A stretch of DNA of 64,000 nucleotides from Sabulicella glaciei (GCF_026183895.1 NZ_JAPFQI010000001.1:1021510-1085509); one strand, 5' to 3'. Positions 16,100-27,523 are shown, numbered from the stretch's first letter. The notes: a model not told the origin generated them from the letters alone. A program made the numbers and translations.

Positions 16100-16851
16100 G
16101 CGCCTTGCTGGAAGCCGATGGGCTGCGCCTTCGCTTCGGCGCCGCGCCGGCGCTGGATGGCGTGTCCGTCGCCATCTGGCCCGGCGAGGTGGTGGCGGTG
16201 GTGGGCGAAAGCGGCTCCGGCAAGTCCACCCTGCTGCGCGCCTTGTCCGGGCAGATCACGGCCGATGCCGGCACGGTTCATTATGCCGGGCAGGACGTGC
16301 TCGCCCTGTCCGAGGCCGGGCGGCGCCGCCTAATGCGGACCGAGTGGGGCTATGTCCACCAGAACGCCCGCGACGGCCTGCGCCTCGGCGTTTCGGCCGG
16401 CGGCAATGTCGGCGAGCGCCTGATGGCGGCGGGCGAGCGGCGCTACGACAGCATCCGCGAGGTCGCCGCGCACTGGATGGAGCGGGTGGAACTCGACCCC
16501 TCCCGCATGGACGAACCGCCGCGCAACTTCTCCGGCGGGATGCAGCAGCGCCTCCAGATCGCCCGCTGCCTCGTGACCGAGCCGCGTCTCGTCTTCATGG
16601 ACGAGCCAACCGGGGGGCTCGATGTCTCGGTGCAGGCGCGCCTCCTCGACCTGATCCGCAAGCTGGCGAAGGAGATGGGGCTGGCCGTGTTCCTGGTGAC
16701 GCACGACATCGCCGCCGCGCGGCTTCTCGCGCACCGCATCCTGGTGATGCGGCGCGGCCAGGTGGTGGAGGAAGGCCTGGCGGACCGCGTGCTGGACGAC
16801 CCGCGCCACCCCTACACCCAGCTCCTCGTTTCCTCGGTGCTGGCGGCATGA
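16096..16851 (+). CDS. phnK: C-P lyase system ATP-binding protein PhnK
   Basis: ABC-type ATPase of 251 residues (E. coli 252) that docks on the PhnGHIJ core rather than on a permease. Walker [10 protein letters not shown] is at residues 38-46. The signature is [17 protein letters not shown] and Walker B is [44 protein letters not shown] supplies the switch His. The [11 protein letters not shown] sequence separates PhnK from ordinary dipeptide-type ATPases when read with its context. ATG 16096 overlaps the phnJ stop; an upstream in-frame TTG at 16078 is less likely. Confidence 0.95.
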   Translation: MSALLEADGLRLRFGAAPALDGVSVAIWPGEVVAVVGESGSGKSTLLRALSGQITADAGTVHYAGQDVLALSEAGRRRLMRTEWGYVHQNARDGLRLGVSAGGNVGERLMAAGERRYDSIREVAAHWMERVELDPSRMDEPPRNFSGGMQQRLQIARCLVTEPRLVFMDEPTGGLDVSVQARLLDLIRKLAKEMGLAVFLVTHDIAAARLLAHRILVMRRGQVVEEGLADRVLDDPRHPYTQLLVSSVLAA

Positions 16852-17537
16852 CGCTTCTCCTCAAGGCCGAAGGGCTGCGCAAGGGCTTCACCCTGCACCT
16901 TCAAGACGGCGTCTCCCTGCCTGTGCTGGAGGGCGAGGCGCTGGAACTCCAAGCGGGCGAGTGCGTCGCGCTATCCGGCCCCTCCGGCGCGGGCAAGTCC
17001 ACGCTGCTGCGCTGCCTCCAGGGCAATTACGGCGTGGATGCGGGGCATGTCCTCCTGCGCCACCGCGGCGCGATGGTGGATTTCGCCGCCGCAGAGCCGC
17101 GCCTCGTGCGCGAGATCCGGGCGGAGACGCTGGGCTACGTCTCGCAGTTCCTTCGCGTCATCCCGCGCGTCCCGGCCCTGGATCTCGTGGTGGAGGCGGG
17201 GGTGGAGCGCGAGGCAGCGCGAGCCCTGCTGCGGCGGCTCAACCTGCCCGACCGGCTGCACGGACTTCCCCCGGCCACCTTTTCGGGGGGGGAGCAGCAG
17301 CGCGTGAACCTGGCGCGCGGCTTCGGCCCCGCCTATCCAATCCTGCTGCTGGACGAGCCGACCGCCAGCCTGGACGCCGCGAACCGCGAGGTGGTGGTGG
17401 GGCTGATCCTGGAGGCCAAGGCACGCGGCGCCGGCATCATCGGCATCTTCCACGACGAGGAGGTGCGGGATCGGGTGGCCGACCGGCTGCACCGGGTCTT
17501 GCCCATCGGCCCCACCCCTGCCACCGAGGCGGCATGA
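16848..17537 (+). CDS. phnL: C-P lyase system ATP-binding protein PhnL
   Basis: ABC ATPase of 229 residues (E. coli 226). Walker [10 protein letters not shown] is at residues 44-52 and the signature is [15 protein letters not shown]. Walker B is [20 protein letters not shown], with [16 protein letters not shown] as the switch His segment. The long insert [30 protein letters not shown] and [16 protein letters not shown] are characteristic of PhnL. It overlaps phnK by four bases. In the complex it binds the dimeric PhnK; the exact role of ATP hydrolysis is not deducible from sequence. Confidence 0.95.
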   Translation: MTLLLKAEGLRKGFTLHLQDGVSLPVLEGEALELQAGECVALSGPSGAGKSTLLRCLQGNYGVDAGHVLLRHRGAMVDFAAAEPRLVREIRAETLGYVSQFLRVIPRVPALDLVVEAGVEREAARALLRRLNLPDRLHGLPPATFSGGEQQRVNLARGFGPAYPILLLDEPTASLDAANREVVVGLILEAKARGAGIIGIFHDEEVRDRVADRLHRVLPIGPTPATEAA

Positions 17538-18661
17538 CCATCTTCACCAATGTGCGCCTCGTCCTGCCGGACGCGGTGATCCAGGGCACGCTCGTGGCCG
17601 AGAGCGGACGGATCGTGGACGTCCAGCCGGGCCGCTCCGCCCACCCCTCCGCCGTGGACCTGGAGGGCGACTTCCTCATGCCCGGCATGGTGGACCTGCA
17701 CACCGACAATCTGGAAAGGCAGGTGCAGCCGCGCGCCAATGCGCGCTGGCCTGCCCGCTCCGCCTTCCTGGCGCATGACGCGCAATGCGCCGCGGCCGGC
17801 GTCACCACCGTGCTGGACGCGCTCTGCCTCGGCGACCTGGGCTTCGACCAGGGCCGCGACCAGACCTTCCGCGAGGGGGTGGAGGAAGCGACGGCCCTGG
17901 CAGGCAGCGGCGCGCTGCGGGTCGAGCACCTGCTGCATCTGCGCTGCGAATTGCCGGCCCGCGACATGCCGGGGCTGCTGGATTCCGTCGCTGACCATCC
18001 ACTGGTGGCGATGGCCTCGCTGATGGATCACTCGCCGGGGGTCGGCCAGTATCGCGACCTTGACCGCTACCGCGCCATGCGCGTGCGGCAGACCAAGATG
18101 ACGGCCTCCGAGGTGGAGCAGCGCATCGCCGAACTCCTGGCACAGCGGGAGCAGACGCTGGAGCCGCAGCGCCGCTTCGCGCTGGACCGGCTTTCCGCGC
18201 GTGCCCTGCCCCTGGCGAGCCACGACGACGAGACCAAGGCGCAGGTGACCCGCAATGCCGGCGACGGCATCCGGGTCAGCGAATTCCCGGTGACCATGGA
18301 AGCGGCCGAGGCGGCGCGCGACCTCGGGGTCGGGGTGATCGCGGGCGCGCCCAACCTCGTGCGCGGCGGTAGCCATTCAGGCAATGTTGCGGTCATGGAC
18401 CTGCTGCGCGCCGGCACGGTGACGGCCATCGCCAGCGACTACGTGCCCTCCGCCATGGTGGAGGCCGCCTTCCTGGCCGCGAAGGAAATCGGGCTTCCTG
18501 CGGCCATCGCGACCGTCACCTCCGCCCCCGCCCGCATGGCGAAGCTGGAGGATCGGGGCCGGTTGGAAGCGGGGCAGCGCGCCGATCTGGTGCGCGTGCG
18601 CGAGCACCGCGGCACCCCCGTGATCCGCGAAACCTGGGTGCGCGGAGAACGCGTCGCATGA
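17534..18661 (+). CDS. phnM: alpha-D-ribose 1-methylphosphonate 5-triphosphate diphosphatase PhnM
   Basis: Binuclear-metal amidohydrolase-fold enzyme of 375 residues (E. coli 378) releasing diphosphate before C-P cleavage. The metal motif is [16 protein letters not shown] (His56, Asp58). Further conserved blocks are [83 protein letters not shown] and [15 protein letters not shown]. It is coupled to phnL (ATGA overlap) and to the following 2H gene (overlap at 18658-18661). Its paralogue with an HGD motif lies at 11199-12365 on the other strand. Confidence 0.96.
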   Translation: MTIFTNVRLVLPDAVIQGTLVAESGRIVDVQPGRSAHPSAVDLEGDFLMPGMVDLHTDNLERQVQPRANARWPARSAFLAHDAQCAAAGVTTVLDALCLGDLGFDQGRDQTFREGVEEATALAGSGALRVEHLLHLRCELPARDMPGLLDSVADHPLVAMASLMDHSPGVGQYRDLDRYRAMRVRQTKMTASEVEQRIAELLAQREQTLEPQRRFALDRLSARALPLASHDDETKAQVTRNAGDGIRVSEFPVTMEAAEAARDLGVGVIAGAPNLVRGGSHSGNVAVMDLLRAGTVTAIASDYVPSAMVEAAFLAAKEIGLPAAIATVTSAPARMAKLEDRGRLEAGQRADLVRVREHRGTPVIRETWVRGERVA

Positions 18662-19323
18662 GGGTGGCGCTGTACTGGGCGCCGGAATTGGACGACCCGC
18701 TGCACCAGGCCGGGTCCACTTGGCTGGGTCGCGATGCGGAGACAGGAGCGCGGCTGGCGCAGCCGGATCTGCCCGGCATCGCGGAATGGACGGAGGCGCC
18801 GCGCCTTTACGGCCTGCACGCGACGCTCAAGCCACCCTTTATCCCCGTTCATGGCTGGGATGACTTCCTGGGGGAGGCGCGGCGCGTCGCCGCATCCATC
18901 CCGGCCTTCGACCTGCCGCCCCTCATGGTTCGGACCCACAAGGGGTTCCTGGCGCTGCGCGAGGCGGAGCCTTGCCCGCCGCTCCAGGCCCTGGCCGATG
19001 CGCTCGTCACCCGGCTTGACCGCCACCGTAGCCCAGCTTCGGAGAAGGAGTTGGAACGCCGCCGCAAATCGGGTCTGACCGAACGCCAGGACCGGCACCT
19101 GCGCGACTGGGGGTATCCCTACGTCCTGGAGGATTTCCACTTCCACGTGACGCTGACGCGCCGCCTTTCGAAAGAGGAGGAGGCGCTGATCCGACCGGAA
19201 GCCGAGGCACGCGTGGGCGCCGCGGCGAACCGGGCGAGGCGCGTCCGGCAGGTCTGCGTCTTCACGCAGCGCGAGCCGGACGCGCCCTTCCTTATCGCGG
19301 AGAGGCTGAGCCTCAGCGCGTAG
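18658..19323 (+). CDS. DUF1045 phosphonate-operon protein, 2H phosphoesterase fold
   Basis: 221 residues, matching the putative phosphonate-metabolism family seen in alphaproteobacterial phn operons. Two H-x-T motifs, the catalytic signature of 2H phosphoesterases, are visible: HAT at 54-56 (YGLHATLKPPF) and HVT at 163-165 (DFHFHVTLTRRL). 2H enzymes open cyclic phosphodiesters. C-P lyase produces 5-phosphoribosyl 1,2-cyclic phosphate, normally opened by PhnP, and no phnP or phnN is in this window. This protein is therefore a candidate for that step. That role is inference; the fold call is strong. The ATG overlaps the phnM stop. Confidence 0.85.
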   Translation: MRVALYWAPELDDPLHQAGSTWLGRDAETGARLAQPDLPGIAEWTEAPRLYGLHATLKPPFIPVHGWDDFLGEARRVAASIPAFDLPPLMVRTHKGFLALREAEPCPPLQALADALVTRLDRHRSPASEKELERRRKSGLTERQDRHLRDWGYPYVLEDFHFHVTLTRRLSKEEEALIRPEAEARVGAAANRARRVRQVCVFTQREPDAPFLIAERLSLSA

Positions 19324-19903
19324 CCGGGGCGGCGGGCGCGGCCGGTGCCGCAGGGGCGCGTTCGCCCTGCTGGCCACGCTCACCCCGCTCGCCGCGGTGG
19401 TGGTGGTGGCCGTGACGCCAGCGCGGCAGTTCATCGCGCGTCACCGCACCGTCGCCGTTCGCGTCCAGCGCCCGGAAGCGGGCGGAGGCGGGAACGCGCA
19501 TCTCCTCCAGCGTCACCTGGCCATCGCTGTTCGCGTCGAGGGCGCGGAACATGGCGGCGCGGCCCCGCTGCATGCGTTCGGCGCGCTCGGGGCTCGGCTG
19601 GCGGGCACCCTCGGGGCTCGGAGCGCGGAGATTGGCGAACTCCTCCTGGCTCAGCCCACCGGAGCGGTCGGCATCGGCCTGGTTGAAGCGATGGGTCACC
19701 ACGCCCCAGGCCTCGTCAAAGGTCACGCGGCCGTCGCGGTTCGTGTCGAACTGCTCGAACATGCGCTCCATGCCGCGGGGCCCCTTACGCTGGCCCTCGG
19801 TCCGCGCCTGGCCCTGCTGAGCCGGAGCGGCATTCTGCTGCGCAAAGGCCGGGAGGCCCACCAGAAGGGCGGCGCCGAGAGCGAAGGCAGCTTTGGACTT
19901 CAT
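19313..19903 (-). CDS. exported EF-hand calcium-binding protein with His-rich tail
   Basis: 196 residues. Sec signal at 1-21 (MKSKAAFALGAALLVGLPAFAQ) and an AGGAGA ribosome site before the ATG at 19903. Four canonical EF-hand loops are readable: DTNRDGRVTFDE (53-64), DADRSGGLSQEE (77-88), DANSDGQVTLEE (123-134) and DANGDGAVTRDE (147-158). The second has Gly at an unusual ligand position. The tail holds RHGHHHHRGERGERGQQGER and an Ala-Pro repeat, which could bind transition metals or be a flexible linker. It is a likely periplasmic calcium-binding or buffering protein, partner unknown. It is convergent with the phn operon, overlapping 11 bases. Confidence 0.85.
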   Translation of the reverse strand: MKSKAAFALGAALLVGLPAFAQQNAAPAQQGQARTEGQRKGPRGMERMFEQFDTNRDGRVTFDEAWGVVTHRFNQADADRSGGLSQEEFANLRAPSPEGARQPSPERAERMQRGRAAMFRALDANSDGQVTLEEMRVPASARFRALDANGDGAVTRDELPRWRHGHHHHRGERGERGQQGERAPAAPAAPAAPATR

Positions 19904-20009
19904 CGTGCTGTGTCTCCTGTCCGGGCGGGGATGGTCCGCCCTTGAGACGCAAAATGCGCGCCGCGTGTAACCGCCGCGTGGCATCCACGGTGACGAAGTG
20001 CAACAGGGA

Positions 20010-20081
20010 TGCCGGGTGTCGGGATTGAACCGACGACCTACCGCTTACAAGGCGGTTGCTCTGCCGCTGAGCTAACCCGGC
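20010..20081 (-). tRNA. tRNA-Thr (anticodon UGU)
   Basis: A 72-base cloverleaf on the minus strand. Acceptor GCCGGGT pairs with ACCCGGC, followed by discriminator A at 20010. The D-arm is GCTCAGCGGCAGAGC and the T-arm is GTCGGTTCAATCCCGAC with the invariant TTC. The anticodon stem ACCGC/GCGGT has loop CTTGTAA, giving anticodon TGT, which reads ACA. CCA is not encoded downstream. Confidence 0.95.
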
Positions 20082-20148
20082 GCAGCTCTCCCTGTATCGC
20101 AGCCGGGCCCCGCTTGCCAGCACGGGGCAATCCCCGCCAGATGCCGCC

Positions 20149-20910
20149 ATGCGCCGCCGCAACGCTCCCCTTCCCGCCAGATCCGCCGCCCTGCCGGAGG
20201 AGGGCGTCTGGCTGTGGGGCCTGCACGCCGTATCCGCGGCGCTGCGGAACCCGGCGAGACGCCTGCGCCGCCTCCTTGTCACCCGTGGTGCCGAAGCGGA
20301 ACTGGCGGAGCGGGCCGAGAGCCCCTGGCGCATCAAGCCGGAATTCGTGGAGCGGGACCGGCTGGACCGCATGCTGGGCGGCGAGGCCATTCACCAGGGC
20401 GCCGCCCTGCTGGTCGAGGCGCTGACGCCCCCTGCCCTGCCACAGTTGATGGAACAGACCACCGGACCGGTCCTGGTGCTCGACCAGGTGACGGATCCTC
20501 GCAATGTCGGGGCCATCCTGCGCTCCGCCGCCGCCTTCGGCGCGGCCGCCGTCCTCATGCAGGAGCGCCATGCACCCGCCGAGACCGGAACCCTCGCCCG
20601 CGCAGCCAGCGGCGCGCTGGAGGTGGTGCCCGTGCTGCGGGAGGTGAACCTTGCCCGTGCCATCGAGTCGCTGAAGCAGGCTGGGCTATGGGTTGTGGGG
20701 CTGGAGGCGGCTGGGCCGGTCACGCTGGCGCAATCCGGGCTCGTCGGCCGCCGCGTCGCTCTGGTGCTGGGCGCCGAGGGCGAGGGGTTGCGCCGCCTGA
20801 CGCGCGAAAGCTGCGACGAGCTGGTGCGGCTGCCGATCCGCCCCGCCATGGAAAGCCTGAACGTCTCGGCCGCCGCCGCGGTGGCCCTTTACGAGCTGGG
20901 AAGGGAATGA
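20149..20910 (+). CDS. rlmB: RlmB-like 23S rRNA 2'-O-methyltransferase (SpoU/TrmH family)
   Basis: 253 residues. The N-terminal substrate-binding domain (about 22-90: WLWGLHAVSAALRNPARRLRRLLV, MLGGEAIHQGAALLVE) is followed by the knotted SPOUT catalytic domain. The three family motifs are VLVLDQVTDPRNVGAILRSAAAFGA (Asn and Arg of motif 1), VALVLGAEGEGLRRLTRESCD (motif 2) and LPIRPAMESLNVSAAAAVALYEL (motif 3). Relatives methylate the 2'-OH of G2251 in 23S rRNA; other TrmH-type targets are possible. The four-base overlap with the next gene suggests co-transcription of unrelated functions. Confidence 0.88.
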   Translation: MRRRNAPLPARSAALPEEGVWLWGLHAVSAALRNPARRLRRLLVTRGAEAELAERAESPWRIKPEFVERDRLDRMLGGEAIHQGAALLVEALTPPALPQLMEQTTGPVLVLDQVTDPRNVGAILRSAAAFGAAAVLMQERHAPAETGTLARAASGALEVVPVLREVNLARAIESLKQAGLWVVGLEAAGPVTLAQSGLVGRRVALVLGAEGEGLRRLTRESCDELVRLPIRPAMESLNVSAAAAVALYELGRE

Positions 20911-21674
20911 CGATGGATGCTGCCGCCGCGATCCTTGAGGCGCGCCGCGCCAAGCGGGTGCTGACCACGCTGGGCGCCGCCGCGCCCCGCACGCTGGAGG
21001 AAGGCTATGCCGCGCAGCGCCGCCTCGCGGAGAAGCTGGGCGCCGTGCCACCTTTCGGCTTCAAGATCGGCGCGACGACGAAGCAGATGCAGGAGTACCT
21101 GGGCCTGTCCGGTCCAGTGGCGGGTTTCGTCCCCGCCACTTCCCTGCACCCGGATGGCGCCGCGCTTCGCTTCGGTGATTTCCTGAACCCCGGGGTGGAA
21201 TGCGAGGTCGGGCTGCGCCTTGCCCGCGACTTGGCGCCCGGCCCGATCAGCCGGGATGAGGCGCTGGAAGCCGTGGCGGAGGTGTTCCCTGCCATCGAAA
21301 TCGTCGAGCGTCGCTATGGCGATCTTGTGGAGCTAGGGACGCCGACGCTGGTGGCCGACCAGGTCTTCCACGCCGGGGGGGTGCTGGGCAGCGCGCCCGC
21401 AAACTGGCGCGACCTCGACCTCGGCGCCATGCGGGGCGAATTGTTCGTGGATGGCGTGTCCAAGGGCGGCGGACACGGACGCGACCTGCTGGGCCACCCG
21501 CTCGAGGCGCTGCGCTGGCTGGCCGATTCGCCAGCGGCGCGCGAGTTCGGCGGGCTGCGCGCCGGCCAGGTGGTGTGGCTGGGTAGCGTGACGCCGCCCA
21601 TTTGGCTGCCCGCCCCAGGCGAGGTGGTGGTGCAGTTCGAAGGATTGGGCAAGGTTTCGGTCCGCTTCAACTGA
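20907..21674 (+). CDS. 2-keto-4-pentenoate hydratase / fumarylacetoacetate hydrolase family protein
   Basis: 255 residues of the MhpD/FAH fold, which hydrates or cleaves beta-keto or enol acids using a divalent metal. Visible family blocks are EEGYAAQRRLAEKLG, FGFKIGATTKQMQEYLGL, the metal-ligand region NPGVECEVGLRLARDL, VFPAIEIVERRY, VADQVFHAGGVLG and GHPLEALRWLADSPAAREFGGLRAGQVVWLGSVTPPIWL. ATG 20907 overlaps the rlmB stop; ATG 20913 is equally possible. It is an isolated member with no aromatic-degradation genes nearby, so the substrate is unknown. Confidence 0.83.
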   Translation: MTMDAAAAILEARRAKRVLTTLGAAAPRTLEEGYAAQRRLAEKLGAVPPFGFKIGATTKQMQEYLGLSGPVAGFVPATSLHPDGAALRFGDFLNPGVECEVGLRLARDLAPGPISRDEALEAVAEVFPAIEIVERRYGDLVELGTPTLVADQVFHAGGVLGSAPANWRDLDLGAMRGELFVDGVSKGGGHGRDLLGHPLEALRWLADSPAAREFGGLRAGQVVWLGSVTPPIWLPAPGEVVVQFEGLGKVSVRFN

Positions 21675-21717
21675 CGGGTCCTCGCGCCTCGCTTTCCTGA
21701 TCCCCAGCCACGGCCGC

Positions 21718-21748
21718 CAGCCTCCTCCGGGCTGACGGCCGAAGGCCG
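21718..21748 (+). terminator. tandem hairpins after the hydratase gene
   Basis: CAGCC/GGCTG (21718-21734, loop about seven bases) is followed at once by CGGCC-GAA-GGCCG (21736-21748). They stand in the 192-base gap between the hydratase and the SUF operon, the longest gap in the window. No T-run follows. The rest of the gap, up to AAGGAG at 21855, holds the SUF promoter region, but no clear consensus element was recognised. Confidence 0.3.
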
Positions 21749-21866
21749 GTGCCACTTAACGCATACCCGTGCGCCGGCCATGCAACGCCGGAATGGTCGC
21801 AAACTCCGAGCCCCACTGGAAAGAGGACGCCCCTGGTCCTATTTGGAGCGGAGCAAGGAGAGTCCG

Positions 21867-22319
21867 GTGCTGAAGCTGTCGAGGCTGACCGATTATGGCG
21901 TGGTGGTGCTGGCCCGAATGGGCGCGGCCCCATCCCTGCGCCAAAGCGCGCCCGAACTGGCCCACCGCACTGGCTTGGCCGAGCCGACCGTGGCCAAGGT
22001 GCTCAAGATCCTGGCCGGGGCCGGGCTGGTCGAGGGCGTGCGCGGCGCGCGCGGCGGCTACGTGCTGGCCCGTCCGCTCGACGCCATTCCGCTTTCCGAC
22101 GTGATCACCGCCTTTGACGGGCCGATCGCCCTGACCGCCTGCGTCGAGGGCGGCGGGGGCGGCTGCGGCTCCGAGGAACACTGCCCGGTGCGCGGGCGCT
22201 GGGATCCGGTGAACCACGCCATCCGCCAAGCCCTGTCCGGCATCACCGTCGCTGACCTGGCGATGCCCGCCCCCATCGCTTTCATCCCCGAGGCCGATCT
22301 GCGCCTCGCCGCCGAGTAG
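21867..22319 (+). CDS. Rrf2-family SUF operon regulator
   Basis: 150 residues from GTG 21867, with AAGGAG six bases upstream. The winged helix opens LKLSRLTDYGVVVLARM and contains LAHRTGLAEPTVAKVLKILAGAGLVEGVRGARGGYVLARP. The iron-sulfur ligand region has Cys92, Cys100 and Cys106 in a glycine-rich loop (ACVEGGGGGCGSEEHC). Family members sense cluster status and repress suf or isc genes when holo. Standing first in the operon implies autoregulation. It matches the SUF-linked Rrf2 type rather than IscR proper, since the whole downstream operon is SUF. Confidence 0.9.
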   Translation: MLKLSRLTDYGVVVLARMGAAPSLRQSAPELAHRTGLAEPTVAKVLKILAGAGLVEGVRGARGGYVLARPLDAIPLSDVITAFDGPIALTACVEGGGGGCGSEEHCPVRGRWDPVNHAIRQALSGITVADLAMPAPIAFIPEADLRLAAE

Positions 22320-22328
22320 GAGCCTTCC

Positions 22329-24567
<2,239 letters not shown>

Positions 24568-24571
<4 letters not shown>

Positions 24572-25839
24572 ATGCAGTCACCGGAGGCGCTGGCGGCTTC
24601 CTTTCCCGCTTCGAAGGGCTCCGCGACCGGCTTCCCGGCGCGTCGCTGGAGCGCGTGCGCGCCCTACGCGAGGCGGGCGCCGCCACCTTGCGCGCGAAGG
24701 GACTGCCCGGACGTCGCGTGGAGGAATGGCGCTACACGGACCTCGCCCCCGTGGCGCAGGCGCATTTCACCGAGGCGCTGACCGCGGTGGGCGAAAGCCC
24801 TGCCCTGCCCGCCGCCCGGGCGCCGAACCGCATCGTCTTTGTGGACGGGAGGCTGGCCGAGCACCTTTCGCAGCTTCCGCCCCATGCCGCGCCGCTTGCC
24901 GCGCGGCTGGAGGCAGCGCAGGAACTGCTGGCGGAGGATGGCGGCCTGCCGCTGGTCGGGCTGAACGCGATGATGTTCGAGGACGGGCTGTTCCTCGATC
25001 TGCCTGAGGGGGCCGACGCCGGAACGGTGGAGGTGCTAAACCTCGCCGCCCATGGCGAGCGGCCCATCGCCTTTCACCCGCGCCATGTCATCCGCCTGGC
25101 GCCAGGCGCGAAGCTGACCATCGTGGAGACGAGCACCGGTCCTGCCGGGGCAGCCTATCTGCACAACCCGGTCTACGACATCCGCGTGGCCGAGGGCGCT
25201 TCCTTCACCCATGTGCGCGTGCAGCGTGAGGGCCGCGCGGCCTTCCAGCTCAGTACCATTCGCGCCCGCGTGGCGGCGGGCGGCACCTATGACAACTTTA
25301 CCTTGAATGCTGGCGGGCGTCTCGTGCGGAACGAGATCCATGTCGTGCTGGAGGGACCCAAGGCGGCGGCGCACATGAACGGCGCCCAGCTTGTCGCGGA
25401 TGGGCAGCACGCGGACACGACCACCTTCCTCGACCATGCCGCGCCGGATTGCCCCAGCCGCCAGACCGTGAAGACCGTGCTCGCCGGGAAGTCGCGCGGC
25501 GTTTTCCAGGGCAAGATCCTGGTGCGGCAGGCGGCGCAGCGCACAGATGGCTACCAGATGAACCAGGCCCTCCTGCTGAGCGAAGAGGCGGAGATCGACG
25601 CCAAGCCGCAGCTGGAGATCTACGCCGACGACGTGAAGTGCTCGCACGGGGCCACGGTCGGCGCGCTCGACCCGGAGCAGCTTTTCTACCTGCGCGCCCG
25701 CGGCATCCCGGCGGAGGAGGCCCGAGCCATCCTCGTCCAGGCCTTCCTGACCGAGGCGGTGGAGGGCGTGACGGATCCCATTGCCCAGGCAGCGCTGGAA
25801 GAGGCCGTGTCGGGTTGGTGGGAGCGGGAGGCCGCCTGA
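24568..25839 (+). CDS. sufD: Fe-S cluster assembly protein SufD
   Basis: 423 residues, homologous to SufB in its C-terminal beta-helix. Blocks seen are GLPGRRVEEWRYTDL, GANLT-like VIRLAPGAKLTIVETSTGPA, GGTYDNFTLNAGGRLVRNEIHVVLEG, HADTTTFLDHAAPDCPSRQTVKTVLAGKSRGVFQGKILV, and EIYADDVKCSHGATVGALDPEQLFYLRARGI. The last holds the conserved Cys-Ser-His of SufD that may contact iron at the SufB-SufD interface. It is coupled at both ends to sufC and sufS. Confidence 0.97.
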
Positions 25840-27083
25840 TGGACCTCGCCCTCGCCCCGCTCGACGTGCAGCGCATCCGGCAGGATTTCCCGATCCTGTC
25901 GCAGACGGTGCGCGGCCGTCCGCTCGTCTTCCTGGACAGCGGCGCCTCTGCCCAGAAGCCGCGCCAGGTGATGGACGCCATGCGCGCCTGCATGGAAACG
26001 GCCTACGCGAACGTGCATCGCGGCGCTTACCACCTGAGCGAGGTGGCGACGGAGAACCATGAGGCGTCGCGCGAGGCGGCACGTCGCTTCCTCAACGCGG
26101 CGCGGGTGGAGGAGATCATCCTCACCGGCGGCTCCACCTCCGCGATCAACCTCGTCGCGCATTCCTTCGGACGGGGCATGCTCAAGCCCGGCCAGCGCGT
26201 GCTGGTGTCGGAGATGGAGCACCATGCCAACCTCGTTCCCTGGCAGATGCTGCGGGATGACGGGCGCGGGATCGGCCTCGGCTTCATCCGCATCACGGAC
26301 GCGGGGGAGCTGGACCTCGACTCCCTCCACGCGGAGCTGCGGAAGGGCGATGTCGGCCTTGTCGCGGTCACGCACATGTCCAACGTGCTGGGCACGGTGA
26401 CGCCGGCTGGGGCCATCGCCCGCATGGCGCATGAGCACGGCGCGCGGGTGCTGTTCGACGGCTCCCAGGCCGCGGTGCATCGCCGCGTGGACGTGCAGGC
26501 GCTGGACGCCGATTTCTACGCCTTCACCGGCCACAAGCTCTACGGCCCCACCGGCATCGGCGTGCTCTACGCCAAGCACGAGCTGCTGGAGGCGATGCCG
26601 CCCTTCCTCGGCGGCGGCGACATGATCGAGACGGTGACGCTGGAGCGCTCGACCTGGGCCGCGCCGCCGGCGCGCTTCGAGGCCGGCACCCCGCCCATCA
26701 TCGAAGCCGCCGGCATGAAGGCCGCCATCGAGTATGTCGAAGCCATCGGCATGGAGGCGATGGAGGCGCATGAGCGGTCGCTCGTCGACCACGCGATGCG
26801 CGTCCTGCCGGAGGTCGAGGGGCTGACCCTGGTCGGGAGCGCGCAGGATCGCGGCGGCGTCTTCTCCTTCTCGCTGGACGCGGCGCACCCGCACGACCTC
26901 TCCACCTTCGTGGACCGGCGCGGCATCTGCATCCGCGCCGGCCGCCATTGCGCCGAGCCGCTGCACGAGCGGCTGGGGCTGGAGAGCGGGTCGGCCCGGG
27001 CCAGCTTCGGCCTCTATACCACCCATGGCGAGATCGATGCCCTGGCCGAGGCGCTGCGCGAGGCGCGGCGGTTCTTTGCGTGA
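25839..27083 (+). CDS. sufS: cysteine desulfurase SufS
   Basis: PLP-dependent group II desulfurase of 414 residues supplying sulfur to the scaffold. The PLP lysine is Lys233 in AFTGHKLYGPTG. His130-type residues lie in SEMEHHANLVPW and the PLP-Asp in VLFDGSQAAVH. The catalytic persulfide Cys371 is in IRAGRHCAEPLHERLG, with RASFGLYTTHGEIDAL at the end. It is a SufS/CsdA type rather than IscS. The start at 25839 overlaps the sufD stop by one base (TGATG), and its stop overlaps sufU (GTGA). Confidence 0.97.
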   Translation: MDLALAPLDVQRIRQDFPILSQTVRGRPLVFLDSGASAQKPRQVMDAMRACMETAYANVHRGAYHLSEVATENHEASREAARRFLNAARVEEIILTGGSTSAINLVAHSFGRGMLKPGQRVLVSEMEHHANLVPWQMLRDDGRGIGLGFIRITDAGELDLDSLHAELRKGDVGLVAVTHMSNVLGTVTPAGAIARMAHEHGARVLFDGSQAAVHRRVDVQALDADFYAFTGHKLYGPTGIGVLYAKHELLEAMPPFLGGGDMIETVTLERSTWAAPPARFEAGTPPIIEAAGMKAAIEYVEAIGMEAMEAHERSLVDHAMRVLPEVEGLTLVGSAQDRGGVFSFSLDAAHPHDLSTFVDRRGICIRAGRHCAEPLHERLGLESGSARASFGLYTTHGEIDALAEALREARRFFA

Positions 27084-27523
27084 GCGACCTGCTGGAACTT
27101 TACCCGCCCGAGATCCGCGACCACGCGCGGAAGCCGCGCAACCGACGCCGCCTGGAATGCGTGGACGCCACGGCGCGCGGCGACAACCCGCTCTGTGGCG
27201 ACCGGGTCGAAGTGTTCCTGCGGCTGGAGGATGGGCGGATCGCCGAAGCGTCCTTTCTGGGGCGCGGCTGCGACGTGTCGCAGGCCAGCGCCTCCATGCT
27301 GACAGGCGCGGTGGGCGGGCTCGGCTCCAAGGCCGCGCTCGACCTTTCGGAAAAGGTGCGGGAAATGGCGCGGATCGGCACCGTGCCGGATGGCGAACGG
27401 TTCGAGGTGCTACGCAGCCTCGCGGGCGCCGCGAAGTTTCCCAGTCGAGTGAAGTGCGCCACCCTCGCCTGGGTGACGCTGGAGGCCGCGCTTCGAGGTG
27501 GCCAGGAGGCGAGCAGTGAGTGA
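27080..27523 (+). CDS. sufU: SufU-type sulfur acceptor protein
   Basis: 147 residues from a GTG overlapping the sufS stop. The three conserved cysteines with an Asp, the zinc site of SufU, are Cys39 and Asp41 (NPLCGDRVEV), Cys64 (GRGCDVSQASASML) and Cys126 (RVKCATLAW). Their spacing closely follows B. subtilis SufU (41/43/66/128). In that system SufU takes the persulfide from SufS by zinc-ligand swap. No sufE is in the operon, so this is likely the working acceptor. A NifU-like scaffold role is less likely. Confidence 0.93.
   Translation: MSDLLELYPPEIRDHARKPRNRRRLECVDATARGDNPLCGDRVEVFLRLEDGRIAEASFLGRGCDVSQASASMLTGAVGGLGSKAALDLSEKVREMARIGTVPDGERFEVLRSLAGAAKFPSRVKCATLAWVTLEAALRGGQEASSE

Noticed and set aside
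20010-20425. Plus-strand frame starting inside the tRNA-Thr gene
   Set aside because: It reads through the complement of the tRNA and an alternative frame of rlmB; the MPGVGIEPTTYRLQGG peptide is the known translation artefact of tRNA genes.
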